Positions 1 through 10,908 of a stretch of DNA of 64,000 nucleotides are shown in pieces. A program made the position numbers and the translations under genes. The notes beneath the pieces are model-generated. The model was given only the letters and a program-made list of their open reading frames with translations, was not told where the DNA came from and did no database searches. The number at the start of each line of letters is the position of its first letter. Position 1 is the stretch's first letter. Origin of the DNA: Bacteroidales bacterium (lineage in GTDB: Bacteria > Bacteroidota > Bacteroidia > Bacteroidales > WCHB1-69); the NCBI GenBank assembly GCA_017535665.1, contig JAFXTS010000015.1, forward strand, positions 107,854 through 171,853, in the 5' to 3' direction.

Positions 1-3000
1 ATCGTTGAGGTGACTTCTACTGAAGACACCATCTGCGAAGGCGGTTCCATCACCTTGACAGCTAACATTGGTGACTACAACGCTAATGCTCTTACCTACA
101 GATGGTACCAGAACGACACCACTGCTGCTAACGAAATCTTCGGTGCTACTCAGTCACAGTTGACGATCACTCCTGATAGCACGATGAACTACTATGTGAG
201 AGTATTCCAGACCACCTCTGACTGCGAGACCTTCGGTTCTTACAGAATCACGGTGAATCCGATTCCGGTTATCGACACTATCGAACTCTCTATCAACGAG
301 ATTTGCGACGGTGGTCAGGTGACCATCACCGCTCACGCTCACGGTGGTGTTGATGTTCCGAATACTCCTTACATCTTCACTTGGTACAGAAATAACGAAG
401 TCATCGAAGGTGTTACTGACTCTGTCTTCACCGAAAGCCCGCTGACGGTTGACGGCAATATCACCGACTACGTTTATTCTGCTACTGTTGCTCAGAATGT
501 CTCTGGCTGTACTTCCGAACGCAAGTATGCTGACAGCATCCTGAGAGTGAACCCGAACCCGCAGGTGGTTATCTCCAGCGATCCTCTGATCTGCGAGGAC
601 GACACCATCCACCTCGTTGCTAATGTTACCGACGAATATCCGACCGCTGACCTGAACTTCACCTGGATGCTCGACAACGATACCGTTGCTGATGGTCTTG
701 GTATGACTCAGTTCGATACTTTGGTTGAGCCGCGTGATCACAGCTATGACTTCACCGTCAGAGTTTCTAACATCCATGGTTGTGTGACCGAAAGCGCAGT
801 TTACAGCGTGACTGTGAATCCGCGTCCAGTTGTTGAGATTACCGCTTACGAAGATACGATCTGCGAGACTGGCAGCACGATCTTGAGAGCTAATGTTGAC
901 AACGGCTTCCTCACCAACCTCATGTACAGATGGTACAATGTGGAAAGCGGTGATCCTATCTACGGCGGTATGCAGAACGAACTGACCGTTTATCCGGATT
1001 CTACCACACGTTATGCTGTGGAGGTTTACCAGGTTGGTTCCGAATGTGTGTCATACGACACCATCACCATCAAGGTGAACGAGAGACCGGTTATCGACAG
1101 CATCATCCTGAGCGATTACGAAATCTGCGATGGTGGTCAGGTGACCGTTATCGCTTACACTCACGGTGGTGTGGATACGGCTAACATTCCTTACATCTAC
1201 ACTTGGTACAGAAATGGTGAACTCGTTGTTGGCGAAACTGGCGCTACCTTCACGGTCAGCCCGCTCACCGTTGACAATGACATTACCGAATATGTATACT
1301 CCGCAGTTGTCTATCAGAATGTCTCTGGTTGTACTTCCGACAGCGCTGCTTCTGACATCCTGAGAGTGAACCCGAATCCGTACGTGGTCATCTCCAGCGA
1401 CCCGCTCATCTGTCAGTTCGACTCTGTACATCTGTATGCTAACGTAACGGATGATTATCCGACTGCTAACCTGAACTTCACTTGGAAGCTCGACAACGAC
1501 ACCATCGCTGATGGTATCGGCATGACGCAGTTCGATACTCTCCTCGAACCGAGAGACCACAGCTACAACTTCACCGTTGTCGTGGCTAACGACCTCGGTT
1601 GCGTCAGCACCAGCGACGTTTACAGACTGGTTGTCAACCCGATGCCGGCTGTTGAAATCACCGCCAGCGAACTCGACATCTGCGAGGGTGGTAGCACGGT
1701 TCTGACGGCTAACATCGACAACTACAACCTCACCAACCTCATGTACAGATGGTACGCTGACAGCCTCACCAACCCGTTGGATGGTGATATGCAGCGCATC
1801 GTGACCGTATCTCCGGATACCACCACGACCTACTACGTACAGATTTACCAGGTGGGTTCTGAATGCGTCAACTACGACAGCATCGTGATCAACGTTCACG
1901 AGATTCCGGTTGTTGACAGCGTTACCTTGAGCTTCTACGAGATGTGCTACGGTGGACAGCCGACCATCACTGCTCATACTCATGGTGGTGTTGATTCTGT
2001 TGAGTTCCCGTACTACTACACTTGGTACAGAAATGGCGAGCTCATCCCGAACGTCACCGCTGGTACCTTCACCGACAACCTCAACGAGTTGGCTGTTGAT
2101 GATGACGATACCTACTATGTATATACCGCAGTTGCTCATCAGATTCCGTCTGGCTGTACCTCCTTGGAGACCAGCTCCGATAGACTCAATGTTTATATGA
2201 ACCCGAGAGTCCAGGTTACTGGTGATCCTTATGTCTGCCAGACCGACCCGATCTTCGCATACGCTAATGTTGATACCTCTTCTATCAACGTTGGACCGCT
2301 CACCTACACTTGGTATGTTGATGGCGAGCTCCGCGACAATATGCAGTTCGGTTATGGTAGCAGCAGATACTTCAGCGAATACTACTATCCGAATGATCGT
2401 CCGTACCTCGTTCAGGTTGAGGTTACCAGAGGCAATGGTTGCCGTACCATGAGCGAACCGTTCGAATTCTGGGTTGAAAGAAAACCGAACGTATATGTTA
2501 CCTCTACTGAGGCCGACATCTGCGAAGGTGGCAATGTTACCTTGACTGCTAACCTCGATGATTACCACTATGATGACCTCGTCTTCCAGTGGTACGAAAA
2601 TGAGGTTACCCTGGCCAACGCTATCTACGGTGCTACTCAGCCGTTCTACACCACTCCGGCTATGGACACCACCACGACTTACATCGTGAAGGTTACCAGA
2701 ACCCGTTCAGGCTGCTTCGACGAAGATAGCTTCGAGGTAATCGTCCACGAAGATCCTACTGTGACTCTGTCTATCAGCGACTCTGACACGGTGATCTGCT
2801 CCGGCGGTGAATTCACCCTGACGGCTTCCGCAGTGTATGACAGCATCCTCGGTACTCCGATCTTCACTTGGATCAGAAACGGTGTTGTACTTGACAATAC
2901 TTATGATTCCGTCTTCGTTGACCATCCGGTTACGGTTGACAATGATAGCGTGAACTACACCTATTCAGTATATGTCACTCTGACCGCTTCAGGATGTATG

Positions 3001-6000
3001 AGCACGGTTTCCGACAGCTCTACCATCAATGTCAACGTTCTGCCGAATGCTACCGTCCAGATCGAGGGTGACCCGGTTATCTGCGGTGCTGGTACCGAAC
3101 TTGACACCATCCGCTTGATTGCCAACGTGAATGACACCAGCGCTTTGGTTGATGGCTTCACCTACGAATGGAGACTGTACAACCGTACTATCAACCCGCT
3201 CCAAGACAGTGTGATTGGCCGCGCCGACAGCAACGTACTTGAAATTCTCGTTGCTCCGAGCACTGAAGCTTACCTGTTCACCGTCCATGTATGGAACGAG
3301 AACGGCTGCTCCACCAGCAGTGCTGAGTTCCCGGTGTACGTCAACGATACTACCAGCATCGTTGTGACGGCCAGCGAGACTGAGATCTGCGTGGGTGGTG
3401 AAGTTACCCTCTATGCTAACCTCGGTGATTACAATGTACCGAACCTCATTTATCAGTGGATTGCTAATGGTGACACCATCCCGGGTGCTACTTCATCAAG
3501 CTACACCACTACTTTGGATTCCACCACGACCTTCGCCGTCAATCTGGTTCAGACCACCAGCTCTTGCTTGAGCTACTCTGACATCACGATCAACGTCCAC
3601 GAAGATCCGGTTGTGACCCTCGAAATCAACGACAACGATACCGTTATCTGCGACGGTGGTCAGGTGACTCTGACAGCTACCGCAGTGTATGACAGCATCC
3701 TCGGACCTGCCACCTACACTTGGTATCGTAACCACGTTGAAATCGCTGACGCTCACGACAGCATCTATATTGAAAGCCCGCTGACCGTTGACGGTGACGT
3801 TACCACTTACGAATACTCCGTAATGGTGACCCTGCCACAGAGCGGTTGCCAGTCTGTCATCACCGATTCTTCGACTGTTGTGGTTACCGTTTACGCTAAC
3901 CCGACCATCGAGATCGCTGGCGACCACAACATCTGTGGTACTGGTGTTGGTGCTGACACGATCCACCTCGTTGCTAACGTCAACGACAGTGTGACCAACA
4001 GCCACGGCTTCACCTTCGAATGGAGACTGTTCAATGTCACCGTTGGTACTGATACTAATGTATTTGATACGGTTGTACCGGCCAACGACGAGCCTTACAT
4101 CTTCACCGCTATCGTTGCTAACGAAAACGGCTGTACGATGATGAGCGCACCGTTCGAAGTCTATGTACACGAAGCTGTTGAAGTAACGGCTCTCACTACT
4201 GAGGCTGACATCTGCGAAGGCGGTACTGTTACCGTATCTGCACACCTGAACAACTACAACATTGAAGGTCTGACCTATCAGTGGATTGCTAATGGCGATA
4301 CCATTGAGGGCGCTAACGAAGCTACTTACACGGCTACGCTCGACAGCACTACTACCTTCGAGGTTATCGTTGAACAGCCCACGACCTCTTGCATCAGCAA
4401 TGCTGAGGTTACCGTGAATGTCCACGCTGACCCGGTTGTTACGGTTGCAATCTCTGACAATGACACCAACGTCTGCGAAGGTGGTCAGTTCACTCTGACG
4501 GCTACTGCAGTGTATGACAGCATCCTTGGTCTGCCGACCTACACTTGGTTCAGAAATGGTGTTGAAATTGAAAATGCTACTGAAGCTACTCTGACTGAAT
4601 CTCCGGTTACCGTTGATGGTGATCTCACCAGCTACCGTTATGAGGTTCTCGTGACCTTGACGGCCAGCGGTTGCCAGTCAGTCATCACCGATAGCTCTAC
4701 TATTGATGTACATGTCTATCCGAACAGCACGGTTCAAATCTCTGGCGACCCGATCATCTGCGGTGCTGGTATGAACGCCGTATCTACTGTTCTGACTGCT
4801 AACCTGAACGACACGGTTGTTGATGCTGACGGTTACACCTTCGAATGGAGACTGTTCAACCGTACAATTGACAGCACCGACGCTAATGTCAACGGCGCAG
4901 CTGACTCCAGCGTACTTGACTACACGCTGACTGTAAGCGACAACCCGTACATCTTCACCGTTATCGTCCACAACCCGAATGGTTGTACCACCGAAAGCGC
5001 TCCGTTCTATGTCTACGTCAATGATACGGCTGACATCAACGTCACCATCAGCGAATACGACATCTGCGAAGGTGGTGAAGTTACCTTCATTGCTAACATC
5101 GGTGACTACAACATGCCGAACCTGACCTACCAGTGGTACAGCGAGGACACCACCAATGCTATTGCTGGTGCTACTCAGTCCACCTACACCACCACGCTGG
5201 ATACCGCAGCTGACTACACCTTCATTGTGAGAGTGTTCCAGCCGACCTCCAACTGTGTGGCTTACGGTGAAAACACTGTCCACGTACATGCTGATCCTGT
5301 TGTAACGGTTGCTATCAGCGATGAAGATACTACCATCTGCGAAGGTGGCCAGTTCACCCTGACTGCTACGGCTGTTTACGACAGCATCCTCGGTACTCCG
5401 GTCTACACTTGGTTCAGAAATGGTGTTGAGGTTGCCAATGCTACCGAAGCCACTCTGACTGAATCACCTGTGACGGTTGACGGTGACGTTACTACTTATA
5501 CTTATGAAGTACTCGTTACCCTGACCGCTAATGGTTGTCAGTCTGTCATCACCGACTCCTCTACCATGATGGTCACGGTTCTCCCGAACCCGACTGTTGA
5601 GATCGCTGGTGACCACAGCATCTGCGGCAACGGTGTTGGCGCTGACACCATCCACTTGGTGGCCAATGTCAATGACACTGTGGCTGATGTTGACGGCTTC
5701 ACCTACGAATGGAGACTGTTCAACCTAACGGTTGGTACTGACAGCAACGTCTTCGACACTGTTGTTCCGAGCAACGATGAGCCTTACATCTTCACGGTGT
5801 TCGTCCGCAACGAAAACGGCTGTACCGTTGAAAGCGCTCCGTTCGAGGTTCTGGTTAACGAGCCTGTTGTTGTGACTGCTCTTGCTACTGAGTATGACAT
5901 CTGCGAAGGTGGTACTGTCACGGTGAGCGCACATCTCGACAACTACAATATTGACGGTCTTACCTATCAGTGGGTGGCCAATGGCGACACCATCAGCGGT

Positions 6001-9000
6001 GCTACCTCATCCACCTACACTACCAGCTTAGATTCCACCACGACCTTCGAGGTGATCGTTGAGCAGCCCACGACCTCTTGCATCAGCAATGCTGAGGTTA
6101 CTGTGAACGTCCATCCGGATCCGGTTGTGACGGTTGCTATCAGCGACGAAGACACTGTGATCTGCGAAGGTGGCGAGTTCACGCTGACTGCTACGGCTGT
6201 TTACGACAGCATCCTCGGCGACGTGACCTACACTTGGACGAAGAACGGTGTGGTTGTTGCTGGTGCCAACGATGCTACCTTGCACGAGTCACAGATTACT
6301 GTTGACAACGACATTACCACCTACACCTACACGGTGAAGGCTACTTTGACCGCCAGCGGTTGCGAATCTGAAATCACGGATTCCTCTACCATGGTTGTCA
6401 CTGTACTGCGTAACGCTACCGTTGTTATCGCTGGTGATCCTGTGATCTGCGGTTCTGGTGTTGCTGCCACTACTGTCCATCTCACCGCTAATGTCAATGA
6501 CACGAGCGCTCTGGTTGACGGCTTCAGCTACGAATGGAGACTGTTCAACGAGACTCTGGCTGGTGAGACCACCAACGTACTGGATATGACTCTCGCTCCG
6601 AGCGTTGATCCTTACACCTTCACCGTTGTCATCACCAATGAAAATGGTTGCGGTGTGGTCAGCGAAGAGTTCAACGTGATGGTCAATGCAGCACCTGAGG
6701 TTGTTGTGACGGCTACTGAGACCGACATCTGCGAAGGTGGCCAGACCACTCTGACCGCTAACCTTGGCGATTACAATACTGAATTCCTTACCTACCAGTG
6801 GCAGCTGAATGGTGTTGACATTGCCGGTGCTACTATGCCGACCTACACCACGCCTGCTTCCTTACTGGATGGTACATATTACTACACGGTCATCGTAAGA
6901 CAGACCACTTCCGACTGCGTATCTTCGGCTGACTACACGGTCAACGTACATGCTGACCCGGTTATCACCGAAATCACTGTCAGCAACGAAGTGATTTGCG
7001 ACGGTGGTCAGGTGGTGGTTACTGCTACTGGTAACTACGACACTGAACTCGGTGCTGCTACCTACACTTGGTTCAGAAATGGTGTTGAACTCACGGGTAT
7101 CACCTCCAACACCTTCACCGATTACCCGACTATCGTTGATGACCAGACCACGTTCACTTACAGTGCTATCGTGACGCTTGCAGCCAGCGGTTGTACCTCT
7201 GCTGAGGCCTTCGCTCCGGTTGTAACGGTTAATCCTGAAGCTACGATCACTGTTTCTACCACAGGTTCTCTGACGGTTTGCGAAGGCGGTAATGTCACGC
7301 TGACTGCCAATGTTGATCCTGCCGGTACTTACGACTACCAGTGGTATGTTGACAATGTACCTGCTGGTCAGAACAGCAACGTATTCGTTGGTCAGGGCTT
7401 CGCAGCTAGAGAGACTCCGTACCTGATCCACGTGGCAGTTACTGGCGACGCTGGCTGTATGACCTCTACGATCACTGAGCCTGTTGCAGTGAATGTGGTT
7501 GCTGACCCGATCGTCACCTTGGTTGACGTGAACAGCGCTGATGCTTCTACCGTCTGTGTCGGCGGCACCGCTACCCTGTATGCTTCATACGATGGTGGTG
7601 TGGCTCAGATCAACGGTCTTGGCACTCCGACCTTCACTTGGTTCAACAATGGTGAAGAGGTTGGCACTGGTAATACCTACGTAATTCCTGACACGCTGGC
7701 TGCTGGCTCATACGCTTACACAGTTGTGATGTCCTTCGAGGATAACGCTTACGGTTGCGATGTGAACTCCGCAGTTCAGGGTGCTACTTACAACTTCACT
7801 GTGGTTGATGACCCGACTCCGTTCATCGCTGTGAATGTTGACAATGACACGCTCGTCTGCGAAGGCGGTCATACCTCTCTCTACGTACACCACATTGATG
7901 GTGGTATTGAGGGTGCCGCTTACGAATATCAGTGGTATCGCAATGGTATCATCCTCGCTGGTGAGACCAACCCGACCTTGACGACTGACGCAACTCTGGT
8001 ACCGGGTAACTACGAGTATCAGGTCATTGTGACGCTCGACGGTGTAGCTTGCGACGGTGCTTCCAACACGATCACGGTACCTGTGATGGCTCTGCCGGTT
8101 GTTACGATTGCTGATGCTGCCAACGTATGCGTTGGTGGTCAGGTGACCATGACGGCTACGGTTGACGAGACTTATGGTGCTACTGTGACCTATCAGTGGA
8201 ACAGAGATGGTCAGCCGCTGGATGGCGCTAACCAGTCCACTTACACTACGGATGCTAACCTGTCGGTTGGTTCATACAACTACACTGTTACTGTAATCAA
8301 TCCGTTGAGCGGTTGCCAGGCTACCTCTGGTGCTGTGGCTGCCAACGTGGTTGCTGATCCTTCTGTTACGATCCTCGGTGCAGCTGACGTCTGCGTTGGT
8401 GGTACCATCACCTTGGTGGCTGATGTTGCCGAAACGGTTGAGGGTGCTGCTTACGACTACGCTTGGTACAGAGATGGTGTTCAGGTGGGTGGTAATACCA
8501 ACACCTACACCTCCGATGCAAGCCTCGCTGCTGGCACTTACAACTACTATGTGGTGATTACACCTTCTGACATGAGTGGTTGCAACGCTACCTCTGCTAT
8601 CGTCCAGGCTTCTGTGATGGACGGCCCGACTGTTACGATCAGCGGTTATGACGAGGTTTGCGAAGGCGGTAGTGTGACTCTGAACGCTAATGTACAGCCC
8701 ACCGGTACCTACAACTACACTTGGTACTTGAATGGTGCTGTGGTTAACACTCAGAACACCTCTACTATCAATACCGATGCTACTCTGGCAGCTGGTACTT
8801 ACACCTACATGGTTGAGGTTACCAACAACACCTTCTACAGCTGTATTGCTAACGCTCAGTTCACCTACACGGTGGATGCTGAACCGGTTATCGACAGCAT
8901 TGTTACTTCACTCCCGAACAACCAGATGTGCGTGGGTGGCAATGTTACGCTGACTGCTTCTATGAGCAACGGCACTGCAGTTGCCAATGCTAACACCGTA

Positions 9001-10824
9001 TATCATTGGACGGTGAACGGTCGCGAACTCACTGGTGTGACTGGCCCGCAGGTGACTGAAAACATCACCATCGCCGGTACCTACACCTACACTGTGTATG
9101 TGACCCAGAACCACAATGAGTACAACCTCGGTTGCGAATCTGAACCGCAGTCCATCGTGATTGAAGTTCTTGAGCAGCCCTACGTTGGCATCTCCTACAG
9201 CGGTCTGCTGCAGGTCTGCGAAGGTGGTTATGTTGAGCTGAATGCCATCATCGAAGGTGGTATCGGTGATCCGACCATCACTTGGAGACGTAACAACGCT
9301 AGAATTTCTGAATACGATGGTTTGACCACCATCCACACCGATACTAACGACCTGATTGGTACTTACACCTACTCAGTGACCGTTACCTATCCGGCTGCTA
9401 CGGGTTGCCGCGCTACTTCAGACAATGTTTCTGTGAGCGTACTCTACCAGCCTGTTTGGGGTCAGACTGTGGTATCACCTGCTGATGTGTGCGAAGGCGG
9501 TGAGATTAACCTCTATGCTACTGTAAGCGGTGGTGTTGAGGATGCCAACCACCAGACCGGTACCTTCATCCAGTGGGTATATGCTCCGGTTGACAATATG
9601 GAAGATGTAAGCAACGTACTTGGCGGTCTCGGCGGTCAGTCCTACGATATCGCTAACGAGGCTGGTATCTACGTATACTACCCGACCTACGTTGCTCCTG
9701 CCAACACCAACTGTACTCCGAGCAACACGCCGAATGCTACGACGGTGACCGTCCACGCTCACCCGACCGTAACGATGACCCTCGGCAATGGCTCTGACGT
9801 ACTCTGCTGGAACAATGCTGATGATAATGCTACCATCAACTTCACCTTCACGGGTACTGCTCCGTTCCACTTCTTGCTCCAGAACATGACCACTGGTGTT
9901 GTGACTGAATACACCAGCTACAGCAACGTCTTTACGCTCGAAGTCACTCCGAATGTCTCCACGACTTATCAGATCTTCCAGCTGTCTGACGCATACTGTA
10001 TCGGCGAGGTTGTCGATGAGACCTCAGTCTCCATCGTTGTATCTCAGTTCGAGATCGTTGCTGACAGCGTAAGCATCTGTCCGGATGTTGATGGTGCTGT
10101 TGCAGTCTTCCAGTTCAACAACCTGACTGTCAACGATGATCGCGACACCATCTGGTATCAGATTGTGGATTACAACAACATCGGCTTCGACTATGAATGG
10201 GGTATGATGAACCTCGAGGACAACACTGTTTCGATCTGGATGCCGACCACCGAACCGGGTATCTATCACTTCGGTATCGTTATCGATGGTTGCGAATACG
10301 ATGTGACTGTGAACATCCTCTGGGGCTCTACCAATGGTATCAACCTTGTGGATCAGAAGTGGGACGATGTGGTTGTTGCCAACAACAATCCTCAGACCAA
10401 CGGCGGTCATACCTTCATCGCTTACCAGTGGTACAGAAATGGCGAACCCATCCCGGGTGCTACACATCAGTACTACCAGGAGATTGGCGGCCTGAACGGC
10501 GTCTACAGCTTATGGTTGATGGATGACCAGGGCAATGAGTACTGGACTTGCGAAATCATCGTCGCTACCAACGCTCAGCTCCGCGTATATCCTGTTCCTG
10601 CTCACACTGGTGTTGAAATTATTGTTGAGCTCCCGTACTCCGACGAAGAACTCGATGGTGCAGTACTTGACATCTTCGATGCTAAGGGTGCCCTCGTACA
10701 GAGAGTGACCAACCTGCAGACCATCACCAGAGTTGCCGGATTCGAAGCTCAGGGTACCTACTTCGGTCGTATCACTACCGGTACGAACAATATTGAGACG
10801 GTTAAATTCATCATTGTGAAATAA
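1..10824 (+). CDS. Giant T9SS surface protein, Ig-like repeat adhesin (5' partial)
   Basis: The frame is open from base 1, so the true start and signal peptide lie upstream; at least 3,607 residues are present. Almost all of it is a chain of roughly 90-residue Ig/PKD-like modules. Each has a strand motif ICEGGxVTLTA, a central Y(T/Q)W(Y/F)RNG motif and a closing SGC or TSxC, giving one Cys pair per module. The first about 2,400 residues form a higher-order repeat of three module types; later modules diverge. The last about 80 residues (from LRVYPVPAHTG, through a DIFDAKGALV-like strand, to a final KFIIVK) form a T9SS type A sorting domain. It is therefore expected to be exported across the outer membrane and anchored at the surface. 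Codon use is strongly biased (GGT, GCT, AAC, ACC), which suggests high expression. The OmpA-type gene follows 84 bp downstream without a visible promoter. Adhesion is an inference; no ligand-binding domain is visible. Confidence 0.9.
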   Translation: MVEVTSTEDTICEGGSITLTANIGDYNANALTYRWYQNDTTAANEIFGATQSQLTITPDSTMNYYVRVFQTTSDCETFGSYRITVNPIPVIDTIELSINEICDGGQVTITAHAHGGVDVPNTPYIFTWYRNNEVIEGVTDSVFTESPLTVDGNITDYVYSATVAQNVSGCTSERKYADSILRVNPNPQVVISSDPLICEDDTIHLVANVTDEYPTADLNFTWMLDNDTVADGLGMTQFDTLVEPRDHSYDFTVRVSNIHGCVTESAVYSVTVNPRPVVEITAYEDTICETGSTILRANVDNGFLTNLMYRWYNVESGDPIYGGMQNELTVYPDSTTRYAVEVYQVGSECVSYDTITIKVNERPVIDSIILSDYEICDGGQVTVIAYTHGGVDTANIPYIYTWYRNGELVVGETGATFTVSPLTVDNDITEYVYSAVVYQNVSGCTSDSAASDILRVNPNPYVVISSDPLICQFDSVHLYANVTDDYPTANLNFTWKLDNDTIADGIGMTQFDTLLEPRDHSYNFTVVVANDLGCVSTSDVYRLVVNPMPAVEITASELDICEGGSTVLTANIDNYNLTNLMYRWYADSLTNPLDGDMQRIVTVSPDTTTTYYVQIYQVGSECVNYDSIVINVHEIPVVDSVTLSFYEMCYGGQPTITAHTHGGVDSVEFPYYYTWYRNGELIPNVTAGTFTDNLNELAVDDDDTYYVYTAVAHQIPSGCTSLETSSDRLNVYMNPRVQVTGDPYVCQTDPIFAYANVDTSSINVGPLTYTWYVDGELRDNMQFGYGSSRYFSEYYYPNDRPYLVQVEVTRGNGCRTMSEPFEFWVERKPNVYVTSTEADICEGGNVTLTANLDDYHYDDLVFQWYENEVTLANAIYGATQPFYTTPAMDTTTTYIVKVTRTRSGCFDEDSFEVIVHEDPTVTLSISDSDTVICSGGEFTLTASAVYDSILGTPIFTWIRNGVVLDNTYDSVFVDHPVTVDNDSVNYTYSVYVTLTASGCMSTVSDSSTINVNVLPNATVQIEGDPVICGAGTELDTIRLIANVNDTSALVDGFTYEWRLYNRTINPLQDSVIGRADSNVLEILVAPSTEAYLFTVHVWNENGCSTSSAEFPVYVNDTTSIVVTASETEICVGGEVTLYANLGDYNVPNLIYQWIANGDTIPGATSSSYTTTLDSTTTFAVNLVQTTSSCLSYSDITINVHEDPVVTLEINDNDTVICDGGQVTLTATAVYDSILGPATYTWYRNHVEIADAHDSIYIESPLTVDGDVTTYEYSVMVTLPQSGCQSVITDSSTVVVTVYANPTIEIAGDHNICGTGVGADTIHLVANVNDSVTNSHGFTFEWRLFNVTVGTDTNVFDTVVPANDEPYIFTAIVANENGCTMMSAPFEVYVHEAVEVTALTTEADICEGGTVTVSAHLNNYNIEGLTYQWIANGDTIEGANEATYTATLDSTTTFEVIVEQPTTSCISNAEVTVNVHADPVVTVAISDNDTNVCEGGQFTLTATAVYDSILGLPTYTWFRNGVEIENATEATLTESPVTVDGDLTSYRYEVLVTLTASGCQSVITDSSTIDVHVYPNSTVQISGDPIICGAGMNAVSTVLTANLNDTVVDADGYTFEWRLFNRTIDSTDANVNGAADSSVLDYTLTVSDNPYIFTVIVHNPNGCTTESAPFYVYVNDTADINVTISEYDICEGGEVTFIANIGDYNMPNLTYQWYSEDTTNAIAGATQSTYTTTLDTAADYTFIVRVFQPTSNCVAYGENTVHVHADPVVTVAISDEDTTICEGGQFTLTATAVYDSILGTPVYTWFRNGVEVANATEATLTESPVTVDGDVTTYTYEVLVTLTANGCQSVITDSSTMMVTVLPNPTVEIAGDHSICGNGVGADTIHLVANVNDTVADVDGFTYEWRLFNLTVGTDSNVFDTVVPSNDEPYIFTVFVRNENGCTVESAPFEVLVNEPVVVTALATEYDICEGGTVTVSAHLDNYNIDGLTYQWVANGDTISGATSSTYTTSLDSTTTFEVIVEQPTTSCISNAEVTVNVHPDPVVTVAISDEDTVICEGGEFTLTATAVYDSILGDVTYTWTKNGVVVAGANDATLHESQITVDNDITTYTYTVKATLTASGCESEITDSSTMVVTVLRNATVVIAGDPVICGSGVAATTVHLTANVNDTSALVDGFSYEWRLFNETLAGETTNVLDMTLAPSVDPYTFTVVITNENGCGVVSEEFNVMVNAAPEVVVTATETDICEGGQTTLTANLGDYNTEFLTYQWQLNGVDIAGATMPTYTTPASLLDGTYYYTVIVRQTTSDCVSSADYTVNVHADPVITEITVSNEVICDGGQVVVTATGNYDTELGAATYTWFRNGVELTGITSNTFTDYPTIVDDQTTFTYSAIVTLAASGCTSAEAFAPVVTVNPEATITVSTTGSLTVCEGGNVTLTANVDPAGTYDYQWYVDNVPAGQNSNVFVGQGFAARETPYLIHVAVTGDAGCMTSTITEPVAVNVVADPIVTLVDVNSADASTVCVGGTATLYASYDGGVAQINGLGTPTFTWFNNGEEVGTGNTYVIPDTLAAGSYAYTVVMSFEDNAYGCDVNSAVQGATYNFTVVDDPTPFIAVNVDNDTLVCEGGHTSLYVHHIDGGIEGAAYEYQWYRNGIILAGETNPTLTTDATLVPGNYEYQVIVTLDGVACDGASNTITVPVMALPVVTIADAANVCVGGQVTMTATVDETYGATVTYQWNRDGQPLDGANQSTYTTDANLSVGSYNYTVTVINPLSGCQATSGAVAANVVADPSVTILGAADVCVGGTITLVADVAETVEGAAYDYAWYRDGVQVGGNTNTYTSDASLAAGTYNYYVVITPSDMSGCNATSAIVQASVMDGPTVTISGYDEVCEGGSVTLNANVQPTGTYNYTWYLNGAVVNTQNTSTINTDATLAAGTYTYMVEVTNNTFYSCIANAQFTYTVDAEPVIDSIVTSLPNNQMCVGGNVTLTASMSNGTAVANANTVYHWTVNGRELTGVTGPQVTENITIAGTYTYTVYVTQNHNEYNLGCESEPQSIVIEVLEQPYVGISYSGLLQVCEGGYVELNAIIEGGIGDPTITWRRNNARISEYDGLTTIHTDTNDLIGTYTYSVTVTYPAATGCRATSDNVSVSVLYQPVWGQTVVSPADVCEGGEINLYATVSGGVEDANHQTGTFIQWVYAPVDNMEDVSNVLGGLGGQSYDIANEAGIYVYYPTYVAPANTNCTPSNTPNATTVTVHAHPTVTMTLGNGSDVLCWNNADDNATINFTFTGTAPFHFLLQNMTTGVVTEYTSYSNVFTLEVTPNVSTTYQIFQLSDAYCIGEVVDETSVSIVVSQFEIVADSVSICPDVDGAVAVFQFNNLTVNDDRDTIWYQIVDYNNIGFDYEWGMMNLEDNTVSIWMPTTEPGIYHFGIVIDGCEYDVTVNILWGSTNGINLVDQKWDDVVVANNNPQTNGGHTFIAYQWYRNGEPIPGATHQYYQEIGGLNGVYSLWLMDDQGNEYWTCEIIVATNAQLRVYPVPAHTGVEIIVELPYSDEELDGAVLDIFDAKGALVQRVTNLQTITRVAGFEAQGTYFGRITTGTNNIETVKFIIVK
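10..7200 (+). repeat. Three-module super-repeat inside the giant adhesin gene
   Basis: Module A (V-V-T-A-S-E-x-D-I-C-E-G-G type) begins near 10, 832, 1651, 2491, 3361, 4177, 5038, 5866 and 6703, so the period is about 820-870 bp. Each A is followed by module B (contains AVYDSILG in the later copies) and module C (contains EWRLFN and NENGC). DNA identity is high between some copies; for example a GTATGACAGCATCCT core recurs near 2835, 3685 and 4510. After about 7,200 only single divergent modules remain. Confidence 0.85.
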
Positions 10825-10908
10825 AGTTAGTCTGTGACCTTGGCAGCTACGGCTGTCAAGGTTCACATTTTAACCATATTAAAACTGAAAATTAAATACA
10901 GCAATATT

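Noticed and set aside
1051..2568. Long minus-strand open frame (505 codons) across the adhesin, and similar ones at 154-777, 3496-4425 and 4678-5289
   Set aside because: These are antisense shadows of the repetitive, codon-biased adhesin gene. They repeat with the super-repeat and have no promoter, start context or known domain.
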